A program made the position numbers and the translations under genes. Positions 1 through 9,200 of a stretch of 64,000 nucleotides of DNA are shown here, one piece after another. The DNA is from an uncultured Dehalococcoidia bacterium (GTDB lineage Bacteria > Chloroflexota > Dehalococcoidia > Lucifugimonadales > Lucifugimonadaceae), in contig OX638325.1 in the NCBI GenBank assembly GCA_951812795.1, positions 2,132,277 through 2,196,276 of the forward strand, in the 5' to 3' direction. The stretch's first letter is position 1. Each line of letters begins with the position of its first letter. Below the pieces are notes generated by a model. It was not told where the DNA came from, searched no databases, and was given only the letters and a program-made list of their open reading frames with translations.

Positions 1-17
1 TCATGGATTGACTCCTT
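1..17 (-). promoter_or_regulatory. Ribosome binding site and start codon of a gene leaving the left edge
   Basis: Read on the minus strand, AAGGAG (17..12) is followed after seven bases by ATG (4..2). This is a near-ideal Shine-Dalgarno and start arrangement. The gene itself lies outside the window, so its product cannot be read. It would lie downstream of rplY on the same strand. In many bacteria rplY/ctc is followed by the peptidyl-tRNA hydrolase gene pth, but nothing visible here confirms that. Confidence 0.6.
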
Positions 18-335
18 GTTGTAGCCGCAGTTACCTGCGTCTGAATCGCGTCGGTAATGGTTCAATCGAACCTATGAGTTTCCCCGATTTCGTGCGATCT
101 GGGAGCCTCGACGCATTGTCAATCACCCAGTAGTTTGCCAGATTAGCTATATTTCGGGGTAAACCCGGTTGATTACCCAACGGGATTCACTTCATTGCTT
201 CTCGTTCAATCTTACGCACGGTGGTTCAGATAGGCAAGGCGCCTGAAGGACCACCTCTGAGTTAGCAAAATTGCAAATGCGCGGTTTCAGACGACTCGAA
301 TGGACGAACAACGCTCTTGTCTCGACGAAATGCGC
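18..335. other. Intergenic region downstream of rplY
   Basis: No gene of convincing length. A bulged hairpin lies at 220-255 (GGTGGTTCAG pairing with CTGAA and CCACC) and a smaller inverted repeat, GGGTAA/TTACCC, at 157-178. There is no RNA gene I can recognise. The segment probably holds the end of the rplY transcript and the promoter of the minus-strand gene that starts at the left edge. Confidence 0.6.
220..255 (-). terminator. Bulged hairpin, possible rplY terminator
   Basis: GGTGG-TTCAG (220-229) can pair with CTGAA (243-247) and CCACC (251-255), leaving a three-base bulge. It lies about 80 bases past the rplY stop on the minus strand. No T-run follows, so intrinsic termination is uncertain and it may be only a transcript-end structure. 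Confidence 0.3.
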
Positions 336-995
336 CTAAGAAGTCGACTCCTCGTCGTCTTCGCTCGTCTCGCCTTCGTCTTCACCTTCTTCACCTTCTA
401 GACCTTCGTCCTCTTCTTCATCTTCAACGATGACACGCGGTGGTTGTATCCACGCTATGCGTTCGTCGGGGTCGCTGGCGAGCGCCGCGTCGGCCGGCAA
501 CGGAAGTTCAGAGGCCAAGATGGCGACGTCAAGAGAATCGAGTACCGAGCAGTCAGCCTGGAGCTCGCTTGGAATGCTACCGGGGCGTGCTGCGAGCACA
601 ACTTCGTAAACGCCTTGGGTCACAAAGCCTGCACCCCCGCGTGTGCCAGTAGCTTCCTCTTGATTTATTAGCACTACCGGGACCGGGGCTTCGACGGTTT
701 GGGTCACATCAACACGTAGAAAGTCAACGTGAAGCACGTCCCCGGACACGGGGTGCCTTGCGACTTCGCGAACCAAAGTGACGTCCTGGTTTCCGGCGAC
801 CGATTCAACAATGACAGGAGTCGTCCTGCCGGCTTCACGAACTACGTTTATCAACCGTCGACTTTCAGCTTGTAGCGAAAGTGGAGCCTCTTTGAGCCCG
901 TACACGTGGATCGGAATGATGCCTTGTGCCCGGAGGGCGCGATTCTTTTTGCCCATCGTGGTTCGAGTGTCGGCTTGCAGCACCAGGTCGGCCAT
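336..995 (-). CDS. rplY: 50S ribosomal protein L25 / general stress protein Ctc
   Basis: L25 of the long Ctc type binds 5S rRNA in the large ribosomal subunit. The 219-residue product has the N-terminal 5S-binding beta-barrel (about residues 1-95, with MGKKNRALRAQG and RHPVSGDVLHVDFLRVD) and the C-terminal TL5-like domain. It ends in a strongly acidic Glu/Asp tail (about residues 190-219), as in many long L25 proteins. The ATG at 995 follows GGGAG on the minus strand. It is transcribed alone, away from rrf2, toward the gene that begins at the left edge. Family assignment is firm. Confidence 0.95.
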   Translation of the reverse strand: MADLVLQADTRTTMGKKNRALRAQGIIPIHVYGLKEAPLSLQAESRRLINVVREAGRTTPVIVESVAGNQDVTLVREVARHPVSGDVLHVDFLRVDVTQTVEAPVPVVLINQEEATGTRGGAGFVTQGVYEVVLAARPGSIPSELQADCSVLDSLDVAILASELPLPADAALASDPDERIAWIQPPRVIVEDEEEDEGLEGEEGEDEGETSEDDEESTS

Positions 996-1168
996 ATTTC
1001 GGTTACTCCCGTTACGGGGTTGATTGTTTGGGCGTTACGTATCGAATTGATACGCGTTTTCTTGTGAACAACGACGCGATCCATTGATGGTGCGACAAAC
1101 TTCGATTCTAATCTCAGGGTGTCGACTTTCCAACTCTCTTAGGCCTAAAGTGGGTTCAGTCTAATGAT

Positions 1169-1177
1169 TGGTATACT
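1169..1177 (+). promoter_or_regulatory. Extended -10 promoter candidate for rrf2
   Basis: TGG-TATACT forms an extended -10 element (TGn plus TATAnT) about 95 bases before the rrf2 start. There is no good -35 at the usual distance, which extended -10 promoters tolerate. It would place the inverted repeat at 1225-1252 inside the 5' leader. Confidence 0.4.
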
Positions 1178-1224
1178 TGCGACATCAGAAAGTTGGAGCG
1201 TCGATCTGGCGATTCGTCCTTATT

Positions 1225-1252
1225 CACGGCGAACATCTTTAAAGGCGCCGTG
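1225..1252. promoter_or_regulatory. Inverted repeat in the rrf2 leader
   Basis: CACGGCG (1225-1231) and CGCCGTG (1246-1252) form a perfect 7-bp dyad around a 14-base centre that itself contains the palindrome CTTTAAAG (1237-1244). It ends about 20 bases before the rrf2 start. It could be an operator for autoregulation by the Rrf2 protein or a leader hairpin; this is inferred from symmetry and position only. Confidence 0.4.
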
Positions 1253-1272
1253 CTCGCGTTTGGTTTCCCGCC

Positions 1273-1728
1273 ATGCTGATTCCGATGAAAGTGGACTATG
1301 CAGTCCGCATGCTCGTATTTCTGGCAATGCAGCCGGAAGGTGATCTCACGTCAACATCCACCGTCGCGCAGCAGCAACATATTCCTGAACCTTACTTACT
1401 GCGAATCTCAGCCGACCTCGTGCGTGCAGGTCTGATCGAGTCCCGAAGAGGTCCCGGCGGTGGAGTTCGTTTGGCGCTTTCTGCATCGGAGATCACCGTT
1501 GGCAAGGTCGTCGATTGCGTTGACCACAGTTTTGCCGCGATCGATTGTCTGTCGGAACCGACCGCTTGCCTTATCTCTGCGGCATGTTCGCAACGAGAAC
1601 TTTGGGGCGATGTCGAGAAAATGTTGCTTGACTATTTGTTCCGCATCAAGATCGCGGATTTGGTCGAGAAGCAACACGAGCTGCAGGGCATCCAAGAAAT
1701 GGCACTAGAGGTCGGAAGCCCCAACTGA
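1273..1728 (+). CDS. Rrf2 family transcriptional regulator, likely Fe-S cluster sensing
   Basis: Rrf2 proteins (IscR, NsrR, CymR, RsrR) are dimeric winged-helix regulators. Here MKVDYAVRMLVFLA is the first helix, followed by a helix-turn-helix with IPEPYLLRISADLVRAGL and the wing SRRGPGGGVRLA. The sensor part carries three spaced cysteines (C-x6-C-x5-C around DCLSEPTACLISAAC), close to the CX5CX5C pattern of IscR/NsrR, so a bound iron-sulfur cluster is likely. The start may instead be the ATG at 1285, which fits the family N-terminus better. It lies just before moeB-cysM, which suggests it controls sulfur assimilation or cysteine synthesis; no experiment supports this. Confidence 0.85.
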   Translation: MLIPMKVDYAVRMLVFLAMQPEGDLTSTSTVAQQQHIPEPYLLRISADLVRAGLIESRRGPGGGVRLALSASEITVGKVVDCVDHSFAAIDCLSEPTACLISAACSQRELWGDVEKMLLDYLFRIKIADLVEKQHELQGIQEMALEVGSPN

Positions 1729-1742
1729 CATTTAATTGGATT

Positions 1743-1770
1743 TCCGAATGGTTGGTACCCGACCATCCGA
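1743..1770. promoter_or_regulatory. Imperfect dyad between rrf2 and moeB
   Basis: ATGGT (1748-1752) and ACCAT (1762-1766) flank a GGTACC core, and the symmetry extends imperfectly outward to TCCGA at each end. It lies 15 bases past the rrf2 stop and about 150 bases before moeB. It may be an operator for the adjacent Rrf2 regulator or a transcript-end structure. Confidence 0.3.
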
Positions 1771-1914
1771 TGACGCAAGTGACAACCTAATCGGCATTCT
1801 CAACACGGCTATGGGATAGAATCACGGATAGCATCGCAAGAAACCCCAATGCACCAGATTATTCAGAATTTGCGACGGTAGCTGTCAATATCGAGCGAGT
1901 CGAAGGTCGTTCTC

Positions 1915-2775
1915 ATGCAGAGCACAAATGGATCAGTCAACGGTAGCGCAACTGCCGCGCCTCCACTAACCCCGGCGCAGGTTCAACGGTACAGCCGACA
2001 TCTGATCATGCCGAATGTCGGCAGCGCCGGACAGCGCGCCCTCGTAGGCGCTAAAGTCCTCGTCATCGGCGCGGGCGGTCTTGGGTCTCCAGTATCTCTT
2101 TACCTCGCGCTCGCCGGAGTGGGCACCATTGGCATCGTCGACTTCGATGTCGTCGACGTCAGCAACCTCCAACGCCAGATCCTCCACTCCGACGCCGATG
2201 TCGGACGCCGCAAGGTTGAATCGGCCAAGGAAACCCTCCAAGCCCACAACCCCGAAGTCAACGTCATCATCCACGAGGAACCCATCAACGCGGATAACGC
2301 GATGGACATCATTCCAAACTACGACATCGTAGTAAACGGCGCGGATAATTTCGCAACCCGATACCTCGTAAACGACGCCGCATACCTAGCCGGCAAGCCC
2401 CTCGTCGACGGCGCAATCCTTGTCTTCGACGGTCAAGCAACCACGTACATCCCCGGTCAAGGTTGCTACCGCTGCCTTTTCCCTGACCCTCCGCCCCCCG
2501 GCGAAGTCCCCAACTGCGCAGAAGCAGGTGTCATCGGAGCGCTCCCCGGACTCGTAGGATCCATCCAAGCCCTAGAAACCATCAAGGTCGCAATGAACAT
2601 CGGCGAAACTCTCGCCGGACGAATGCTCATCATCGACGCCTTGACAATGGAGTTCCGAGAGATCAAAGTGCGCCGCAACCCGGATTGCAAACTTTGCGGT
2701 GACGATCCCGAAGTCACCGAACTCATCGACTACGAGATTTTCTGCGGCATCGCTCCGCCGCAGGCAGTTGCCTAA
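1915..2775 (+). CDS. moeB: MoeB/ThiF-type sulfur-carrier adenylyltransferase
   Basis: E1-like enzyme that adenylates the C-terminal Gly-Gly of a ubiquitin-like sulfur carrier (MoaD, ThiS or CysO). The nucleotide-binding loop GAGGLGSP and the VDVSNLQRQILH segment are intact, and two CxxC pairs (residues 184/187 and 258/261) form the structural zinc site. The 286-residue product ends after an ELIDYEIFCG segment, where actinobacterial MoeZ continues into a rhodanese domain, so that domain is absent. The next gene is a CysM of the CysO-using type, which makes a role in CysO activation for cysteine synthesis plausible. No carrier protein gene lies between or next to them. The symbol is by family; the carrier is unknown. 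Confidence 0.9.
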   Translation: MQSTNGSVNGSATAAPPLTPAQVQRYSRHLIMPNVGSAGQRALVGAKVLVIGAGGLGSPVSLYLALAGVGTIGIVDFDVVDVSNLQRQILHSDADVGRRKVESAKETLQAHNPEVNVIIHEEPINADNAMDIIPNYDIVVNGADNFATRYLVNDAAYLAGKPLVDGAILVFDGQATTYIPGQGCYRCLFPDPPPPGEVPNCAEAGVIGALPGLVGSIQALETIKVAMNIGETLAGRMLIIDALTMEFREIKVRRNPDCKLCGDDPEVTELIDYEIFCGIAPPQAVA

Positions 2776-2814
2776 CCCCAACTCATCGCGGCAGGTGAGG
2801 GAAGGCCACCAATA

Positions 2815-3777
2815 ATGCAACTCGCGGAACGCGGCCTTGTAGCTCGAGATGTCACACACGAAATCGGCAACACGCCGGTTGTCGACATCTCTCAATTCAG
2901 CCCCAAGTCCGAAGTCCGCCTTCTCGCCAAGCTAGAGTCCGATAACCCCACAGGCAGTGTCAAAGATCGTGTCGCGCTCTCCCTTATCGACCAAGCCGAA
3001 GACGACGGCCTGCTGAGCCGCTCCAATGGCGGCGTAATCCTAGAGCCGACCAGTGGCAACACCGGCATCGGTCTCGCAATGATCGGAAGCCTGCGCGGCT
3101 ACGAAGTCAAGGTCGTCATGCCCGAGAGCGTCAGCGCCGAACGCGTCCAACTCCTCGAAGGCTTCGGCGCTGAGATCATCTTCTCCGCCGCCGAAAAAGG
3201 TACCAACGAGTCGATTAACGTCGCAAAGGAACTCGCCCACGAAAACCCCTCGTGGTTCATGCCGTATCAATATGGCAACCGCGCAAACCCCAATGCCCAC
3301 TACAAAACAACCGGACCCGAAATCGCCCGCGTCGTTCCGGAAGTTGACATGTTCGTCGCCGGTCTCGGCACGGGTGGCACCCTCATGGGCGTAGGCCGCG
3401 CCCTCCGCGAACACAATCCAGACATAAGAATCGTCGCTGCCGCACCGCATCCTGACGACAAGGTTCAGGGTTTGCGGTCCATCGAGCATGGATTTATTCC
3501 GCCGATCCTCGACCTCGATGCGCTTGATGCCAGGATCATGGTCGAGGCCGAAGAGTCGTTTTACTGGACGAAGAAGCTACTGTTGGATGCCGGCATATTT
3601 GTGGGTGTCTCTTCGGGTGCGGTATTGGCGAGCGCGATAAGGGCGGCGCGACGATTGGAGAGCGGGACGATTGTAATGCTGTTCGCAGATGGTGGCTGGA
3701 AATATCTCTCTACAGGCATCTACACGCGCGATTGGAGCGATATCCAGAATGAGGTGGAAGGACAGACTTGGTGGTGA
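2815..3777 (+). CDS. cysM: Cysteine synthase CysM, O-phosphoserine / sulfur-carrier type
   Basis: PLP-dependent beta-replacement enzyme. The PLP lysine is K50 in NPTGSVKDR; EPTSGNTGI binds the substrate carboxylate, and GLGTGGTLMGVGR binds the PLP phosphate. The 320-residue sequence matches mycobacterial CysM closely through its length, including NPSWFMPYQYGN, WKYLSTG and the C-terminal VEGQ-W end. That protein uses O-phosphoserine and the thiocarboxylated carrier CysO, so the same chemistry is inferred here. It follows moeB by 39 bases and overlaps the amidase gene by four (GTGA). Codon choice changes from C-ending to G/T-ending near 3.5 kb, inside the gene. Confidence 0.92.
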   Translation: MQLAERGLVARDVTHEIGNTPVVDISQFSPKSEVRLLAKLESDNPTGSVKDRVALSLIDQAEDDGLLSRSNGGVILEPTSGNTGIGLAMIGSLRGYEVKVVMPESVSAERVQLLEGFGAEIIFSAAEKGTNESINVAKELAHENPSWFMPYQYGNRANPNAHYKTTGPEIARVVPEVDMFVAGLGTGGTLMGVGRALREHNPDIRIVAAAPHPDDKVQGLRSIEHGFIPPILDLDALDARIMVEAEESFYWTKKLLLDAGIFVGVSSGAVLASAIRAARRLESGTIVMLFADGGWKYLSTGIYTRDWSDIQNEVEGQTWW

Positions 3778-5216
3778 CCAACGTACCAACCGACGCCGAG
3801 AATCTGTGTTTCTCGACCGCAAGTGACATCGCGGCATGGATTCGCAACCGAGATGTTTCGGCCCGAGAGGTGATGGCTGCACACCTCAATCAGATCGAGC
3901 GCATCAATCCCACTGTGAACGCAATTGTGACGTTGCTCGACGGGGATGTGTTGTTGAATGAGGCGGCCGAGGCTGACAGAACTTTGGCCAAGGTTCGAGC
4001 CGATGATCTTGGGCCTTTGCATGGTCTTCCCGTGGGAATCAAAGATCTGCAACCGACGGCCGGCATTCGGACCACCTATGGTTCGCCGATTTTCGAGAAT
4101 TTCGTGCCGAACGAGGATTCGCTTACGGTTCAACGTTACAAAGAAGCCGGGGCCATCGTTATCGGCAAAACGAACACTCCGGAATTCGGTGCCGGATCGC
4201 AGACGTTCAACGAGGTTTTTGGGACGACGCTAAACCCGTACGATCTCACGAAGACATGTGGTGGGAGCAGCGGTGGGGCATCAGTAGCTTTGGCCTGTGG
4301 GATGATGCCGATCGCCCAAGGATCGGATTTTGGTGGCTCCTTGAGGAATCCGGCAGCTTGGTCAAACGTTGTCGGGATGAGGAACAGCATCGGGACGGTG
4401 CCCGTACATCCGGCGCCACTCGGCTACACGTCTGAGTCGGTGACGGGCGGAATGGCTCGGACGGTAAAGGACGTCGCTCTTCAATTGACAGCGTTGGCGG
4501 GGCCGGATCCGAGGGTGCCGAATTCGCTGATGCAATCGGGCTCGGTTTTTGGCGAACCGTTGGAGCGCGATTTTGGCGGGACGCGGATCGCTTGGAGCCG
4601 AACCGTTGGAGGCGCACCGATTGATCCGGCAATCACGAAAACGCTGGACGCGCAACGTCAGGTTTTCGAAGACCTGGGTTGCGTCGTGGAGGATGCAGAA
4701 CCGCCGTTGGAGGATGCTGGTGAGATATTCCATGTGCTGAGGGCGGCGATATTTGCGCATCAACACGAGACGAATATTCGTGACCATCGAGATTTGGTCA
4801 AGGAAACGATAATTTGGAACGCGGAGGAAGGTGCGCGAATCTCGGCATTGGATGTAAAGAAGGCCGAGGAACGTCGCACCGCGTTGTATGTGCGTATGGC
4901 GGATTTCATGAGTCGATACGATTTCCTGCTGTTGCCTGTGACCTCCGTTCCACCATTTTCCGCTGATGAGGAGTATCCGACCGAGGTCGACGGCAAACCA
5001 CTGTCGAACTACCTTGAGTGGATGGCGCCGTGTTCGTCGATCACAGTTACAGGACTACCGGCGATTTCGGTCCCGAGTGGTTTCGACGCCGACGGGTTGC
5101 CGGCTGGACTGCAGATCGTGGGTCGGCAGAAAGCCGATTTTTCGGTGTTACAGATGGCGTATGCCTTTGAAGGTGCGACGGAGTTTTGGCGGCGCCGGCC
5201 AGCGATCGTTGAGTAG
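3774..5216 (+). CDS. Amidase of the amidase-signature family
   Basis: Hydrolyses carboxamides by the Ser-cisSer-Lys triad: the Lys lies in GIKDLQP, the cis-Ser in TCGGSSGGAS, and the nucleophile Ser in GSDFGGSLRNPA. Length (about 480 residues) is normal for a free-standing amidase. It is not obviously GatA, since no gatB or gatC is near. I chose GTG at 3774 because it overlaps the cysM stop as GTGA; TTG at 3768 or GTG at 3771 are in frame and possible. Substrate is unknown. It begins a stretch of plus-strand genes with G-rich codon use that continues through uvrA. Confidence 0.88.
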   Translation: MTNVPTDAENLCFSTASDIAAWIRNRDVSAREVMAAHLNQIERINPTVNAIVTLLDGDVLLNEAAEADRTLAKVRADDLGPLHGLPVGIKDLQPTAGIRTTYGSPIFENFVPNEDSLTVQRYKEAGAIVIGKTNTPEFGAGSQTFNEVFGTTLNPYDLTKTCGGSSGGASVALACGMMPIAQGSDFGGSLRNPAAWSNVVGMRNSIGTVPVHPAPLGYTSESVTGGMARTVKDVALQLTALAGPDPRVPNSLMQSGSVFGEPLERDFGGTRIAWSRTVGGAPIDPAITKTLDAQRQVFEDLGCVVEDAEPPLEDAGEIFHVLRAAIFAHQHETNIRDHRDLVKETIIWNAEEGARISALDVKKAEERRTALYVRMADFMSRYDFLLLPVTSVPPFSADEEYPTEVDGKPLSNYLEWMAPCSSITVTGLPAISVPSGFDADGLPAGLQIVGRQKADFSVLQMAYAFEGATEFWRRRPAIVE

Positions 5217-5253
5217 CTAGTGCCGGGCGCAATCTGAAAGGGAGTAAACCTCC

Positions 5254-6054
5254 GTGAATCTTGAACTTGATGGAAAGTCGGCTGTTGTTACTGGAGGCAG
5301 CCGTGGGATTGGCAAGGCGATCGCTTGGGAGTTGGCGCGCGAGGGGTGCAATGTGGCGATCTGCGCGCGCAACGTAGATGCTCTAGAAGCGACCGCGAAA
5401 GAAATCGCTGCAGATACTGGTCGTGACATATTTGCGATTGAGTGCAATACGTCGGACACGGCCTCGGTTGACGCCATGGTTGCGCGGGCGAATTTTCAGT
5501 TGGGCGGCATCGACATCCTCGTCAACAACGCCGCTCGACCACTGGGTCAGGCTCGCGTCCCGGGAATCGAAGGCGTGACGGACGAGGCGTTCAACGATGA
5601 CATCAACACTAAGGTGTTGGGATATCTAAGGTGCGCGAGAGCTGCAGCCCCGATCATGAAGCAGCGAGGATGGGGACGCATCATCAATATCAGTGGTCTC
5701 GCGTCGCGCTCAAGCGGGTCAGCGGTGGGTTCGATGCGGAATGTTGCTGTCTCGGCTCTGACGAAAAACCTCGCTGATGAATTGGGTCCGCATGGCATCA
5801 ATAGCGTGGTGATCCATCCGGGGGCAACTCGGACGGAAGCGACAGCCGGCGTAGCCGCGGCACGCGCGAAAGAGCGCGGAGTTTCGGTCGAGGCAATTCT
5901 GGAAGAGATGTCGGAGAGCAATTCGTCGCGACGAATCATCGATGCGAGGGAAATCGCATACATCGTTGCGTTCGTCGCCTCACCAAAAGCTGTTGCAATC
6001 AACGGAGACGGCATCGCAGCTGGTGGCGGCGTCGGAACCGCAATCCATTACTAA
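5254..6054 (+). CDS. Short-chain dehydrogenase/reductase-fold protein lacking the YxxxK pair
   Basis: Rossmann-fold SDR protein of 266 residues. TGGSRGIG (residues 13-20) binds NAD(P), and the NNA motif follows strand 4 (ILVNNAARP). The usual catalytic Ser is present in NISG, but where classical SDRs have Y-x3-K this protein reads GSMRN just before VAVSALTKNLADELGP, so both the Tyr and the Lys appear to be replaced. The rest of that helix is strongly SDR-like. It may be a non-classical SDR subgroup using other residues. GTG start follows GGGAG by about eight bases. It sits 37 bases after the amidase gene, likely in the same transcript. Confidence 0.85.
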   Translation: MNLELDGKSAVVTGGSRGIGKAIAWELAREGCNVAICARNVDALEATAKEIAADTGRDIFAIECNTSDTASVDAMVARANFQLGGIDILVNNAARPLGQARVPGIEGVTDEAFNDDINTKVLGYLRCARAAAPIMKQRGWGRIINISGLASRSSGSAVGSMRNVAVSALTKNLADELGPHGINSVVIHPGATRTEATAGVAAARAKERGVSVEAILEEMSESNSSRRIIDAREIAYIVAFVASPKAVAINGDGIAAGGGVGTAIHY

Positions 6055-6100
6055 ATTAGGCACGGTTGCGAGAACCTCGCATCGAGACAGTGGGAGGAAC

Positions 6101-6119
6101 TTACTCTAGAATCGAGTAA
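6101..6119. terminator. Small inverted repeat between the SDR gene and uvrA
   Basis: TTACTC (6101-6106) and GAGTAA (6114-6119) form a perfect 6-bp dyad with a seven-base loop, 47 bases after the SDR stop and about 80 before uvrA. It lacks a T-run. It may be a weak terminator or an operator in the uvrA promoter region. Confidence 0.25.
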
Positions 6120-6201
6120 TTGCAGCCGTTTGATCTGTTCCGCTAACTGGTGGCGGGAAGTTGCGACGGGGTTGCATGTTTCGAGATCGAGCCCGAACTA
6201 G

Positions 6202-9200
6202 ATGTCTGAAAACGAAATCGTCGTGCGCGGTGCACGCGAACACAACTTGAAGAACATTGATGTTCGTATCCCACGCGACAAATTGGTCGTAGTAACTGGT
6301 GTTTCGGGTTCCGGAAAGAGCAGTTTAGCGTTCGACACGGTCTACGCAGAGGGACAACGACGTTATGTCGAAAGCCTTTCGGCGTATGCGCGCCAGTTTT
6401 TGGGTCGGTTGGAGAAGCCAGAGGTGGATCACATCGATGGATTGAGCCCGTCGATTTCGATTGATCAGAAGGGCGTTTCAAGAAATCCTCGCTCGACGGT
6501 CGGAACGGTCACGGAGATATACGACTATCTCAGGTTATTGTTTGCACGCGCAGGTCGCCCCCATTGTCGAAACTGTGGCCAACCCGTGCAACGACAGACC
6601 GTGCAACAGATCGTCGACTCGATAACGCGTTTGGATGAAGGCTCCCGCCTGTTGTTGCTAGCGCCAGTGGTCAAGCATAAAAAGGGCGAGCACACCGCGA
6701 TATTCGAGAGTGCGCGACGTTCCGGGTTCGTCCGTGCGCGCGTCGATGGTGAGGTAGTTGAGCTTAACGAAGAGATCACGCTCAACAAAAACAAGTGGCA
6801 CAACATCGAGATCGTAGTTGACCGGATCATTGTGAGAGACACGACGGAGCGGGAGCGTTTGACCCAATCCGTCGAGACAGCGTTGAGGACGGCTGAAGGG
6901 ATGTTGACGGTTGCCGTGCTGAATCCGACCGAACGATTGATCGAAGAGTTGTCGACGGGTGCGAAAAGCGCTGTCGCCGCGGGCACGATCAACAAACAAC
7001 GACGCCGCAAAAAGCAGGAGAATCGATCGCAAGACATTGCTTATTCTGAACAGTTCGCCTGTCCTGATTGCGACATTTCGATGTCGGAGTTGGAACCGCG
7101 GAACTTTTCGTTTAACACTCCATTCGGCGCATGTTCCGATTGCTCCGGTATCGGCTACCGGTTGGAGATCGACCCCGATCTGGTGTTGCCGAACAAGGCG
7201 ATCGCACTCGAGGATGGGGCAGTAGCGCCTTGGAGTCGGGATGGTAAGAATTCCCAATGGGCTTGGGGGCCGCTGAATGCGTTAAACGAACATTTCCAAG
7301 TCCCGTTGGACAAACCGATATCGGAGCTTGAACCAGAACACCTGAAGCTTATTCTGTACGGATCGGGTCGAAAGAAAGTTCAGTTGACGCATCGGACTTC
7401 GTCGGGCGCGGTCTTTAGTTGGAAGGGGCAGATAGAGGGTGTAATCCCGAATTTGCAGCGCCGACATTCGAACACCGAGTCGGAGAACGTTCGAAATGAC
7501 ATCGAGCGATACATGTCGCAGCGGAGGTGCAATACATGTGATGGTGATCGACTCAAGCCCGATGCCCTTGCAGTTACGTTGCTAGGGATGAACATCATGC
7601 AGGTCACGCGGCAATCTGTCGCGACCGCGTTGCAATGGGTGGACGCATGTCGGAACGGTGAGTGGATTGACGACGAACGACCGATCACTGAGGTTCTAAC
7701 GGGTCGGGAACTTTCAATCGCCGATCAGATACTGAAGGAGATCGAATCGAGGTTGGGTTTCCTTGCGAGAGTTGGTCTGGAGTACTTGACCTTGGACCGA
7801 TCAGCCGGGTCATTGTCCGGCGGCGAAGGACAGAGGATTCGGCTCGCTACACAGATCGGTTCCGGTCTGATGGGAGTGCTCTACGTATGTGACGAACCAT
7901 CCGTCGGATTGCATCCCCATGACGGCGATCGACTGATCGCGACGTTGAAGAGTTTGCGGGATGTTGGTAACACCGTGTTGATCGTGGAGCACGACGAGGC
8001 AGTGATGCGAGCTGCCGACCACATAGTCGATCTGGGTCCCGGCGCTGGCGAACATGGCGGGCACGTGGTGGCGGAAGGCGATATCGAAGCCATAATGTTG
8101 GCCGAAAGGTCGATCACCGGGGAGTATTTGAGCGGTCGGAAGGAAATCGCTACACCCAATGAACGACGGAAGAAGGGAGAACCCGCGTTAAAGGTAATTG
8201 GGGCTCGGGCGAACAATTTGAAGAATGTGAATGTTGAGATCCCTCTCGGTGTGTTCGTTTGCGTGACTGGAGTATCGGGTTCTGGCAAGAGCACGTTGGT
8301 TAACGAGATCGTATTGAAGCGTTTGGCTCAACATTTCTACCGGGCTAAAGATCGGCCCGGTCCCCACGACGACGTATTTGGATTGCCGCTGATTGACAAG
8401 GTGATCAACATCGATCAATCGGCGATTGGAAGAACACCTAGGTCGAATCCGGCGACGTATACCGGAGTATTTACACCGATCAGGGATCTCTTTGCGTCGA
8501 TGCCGGAAGCTCGCGCCCGTGGCTACACGCCGGGTCGATTTTCATTCAATGTGCGAGGCGGGAGATGCGAAGCGTGTTCAGGGGCGGGATACACGCAGAT
8601 CGAGATGCAGTTTTTGCCGGACGTGACGGTCCCGTGCGAGGTTTGTGAAGGTGCGCGGTACAACCGCGAGGCGTTGGAGATCCTGTTCAAAGGCGCATCG
8701 ATTTCAGACGTGTTGAACATGACGGTTACCGAGGCGCACGCGCTGTTCGAGAACATTCCTACGATCGCCAACAAGCTCCGAACGTTGATTGACGTGGGGC
8801 TGGGATACATACATCTGGGTCAACCAGCCACGACGCTTTCGGGCGGTGAAGCACAACGGATCAAATTGTCTTCGGAACTGTCGAAACGGAGCACCGGCCA
8901 GACGTTGTACATCTTGGACGAACCGACAACTGGTCTGTCGTTCGATGACGCGGACAAATTGTTGACTGTGCTTCATAGGTTGGTCGATAACGGAAATACC
9001 GTGTTGCTGATTGAGCACCACCTCGACCTAATCAAGAACGCCGACTGGATCATCGATCTCGGTCCCCATGCGGGCGATGATGGTGGCGAGTTAGTCGCAG
9101 TCGGCACTCCAGAATTTATCGCCTCGGTCGACCGGTCATACACAGGCGTGTACCTGCGTGAAATCTCCGGCATCGTGCCAGATGAATCTGCCGAGGGATC

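Noticed and set aside
59-72. GGTTC-AATC-GAACC resembling a tRNA T-arm
   Set aside because: The loop has four bases instead of seven, and no acceptor, D or anticodon arms are found around it.
3400-3700. Skew reversal as a replication origin
   Set aside because: The change lies inside cysM, with no dnaA gene, AT-rich unwinding region or clustered DnaA boxes visible.
6055-6201. LexA box upstream of uvrA (GGTTGCGAGAACC at about 6065-6077)
   Set aside because: The dyad is short, does not match known LexA sites, and differs from the palindrome upstream of recA.
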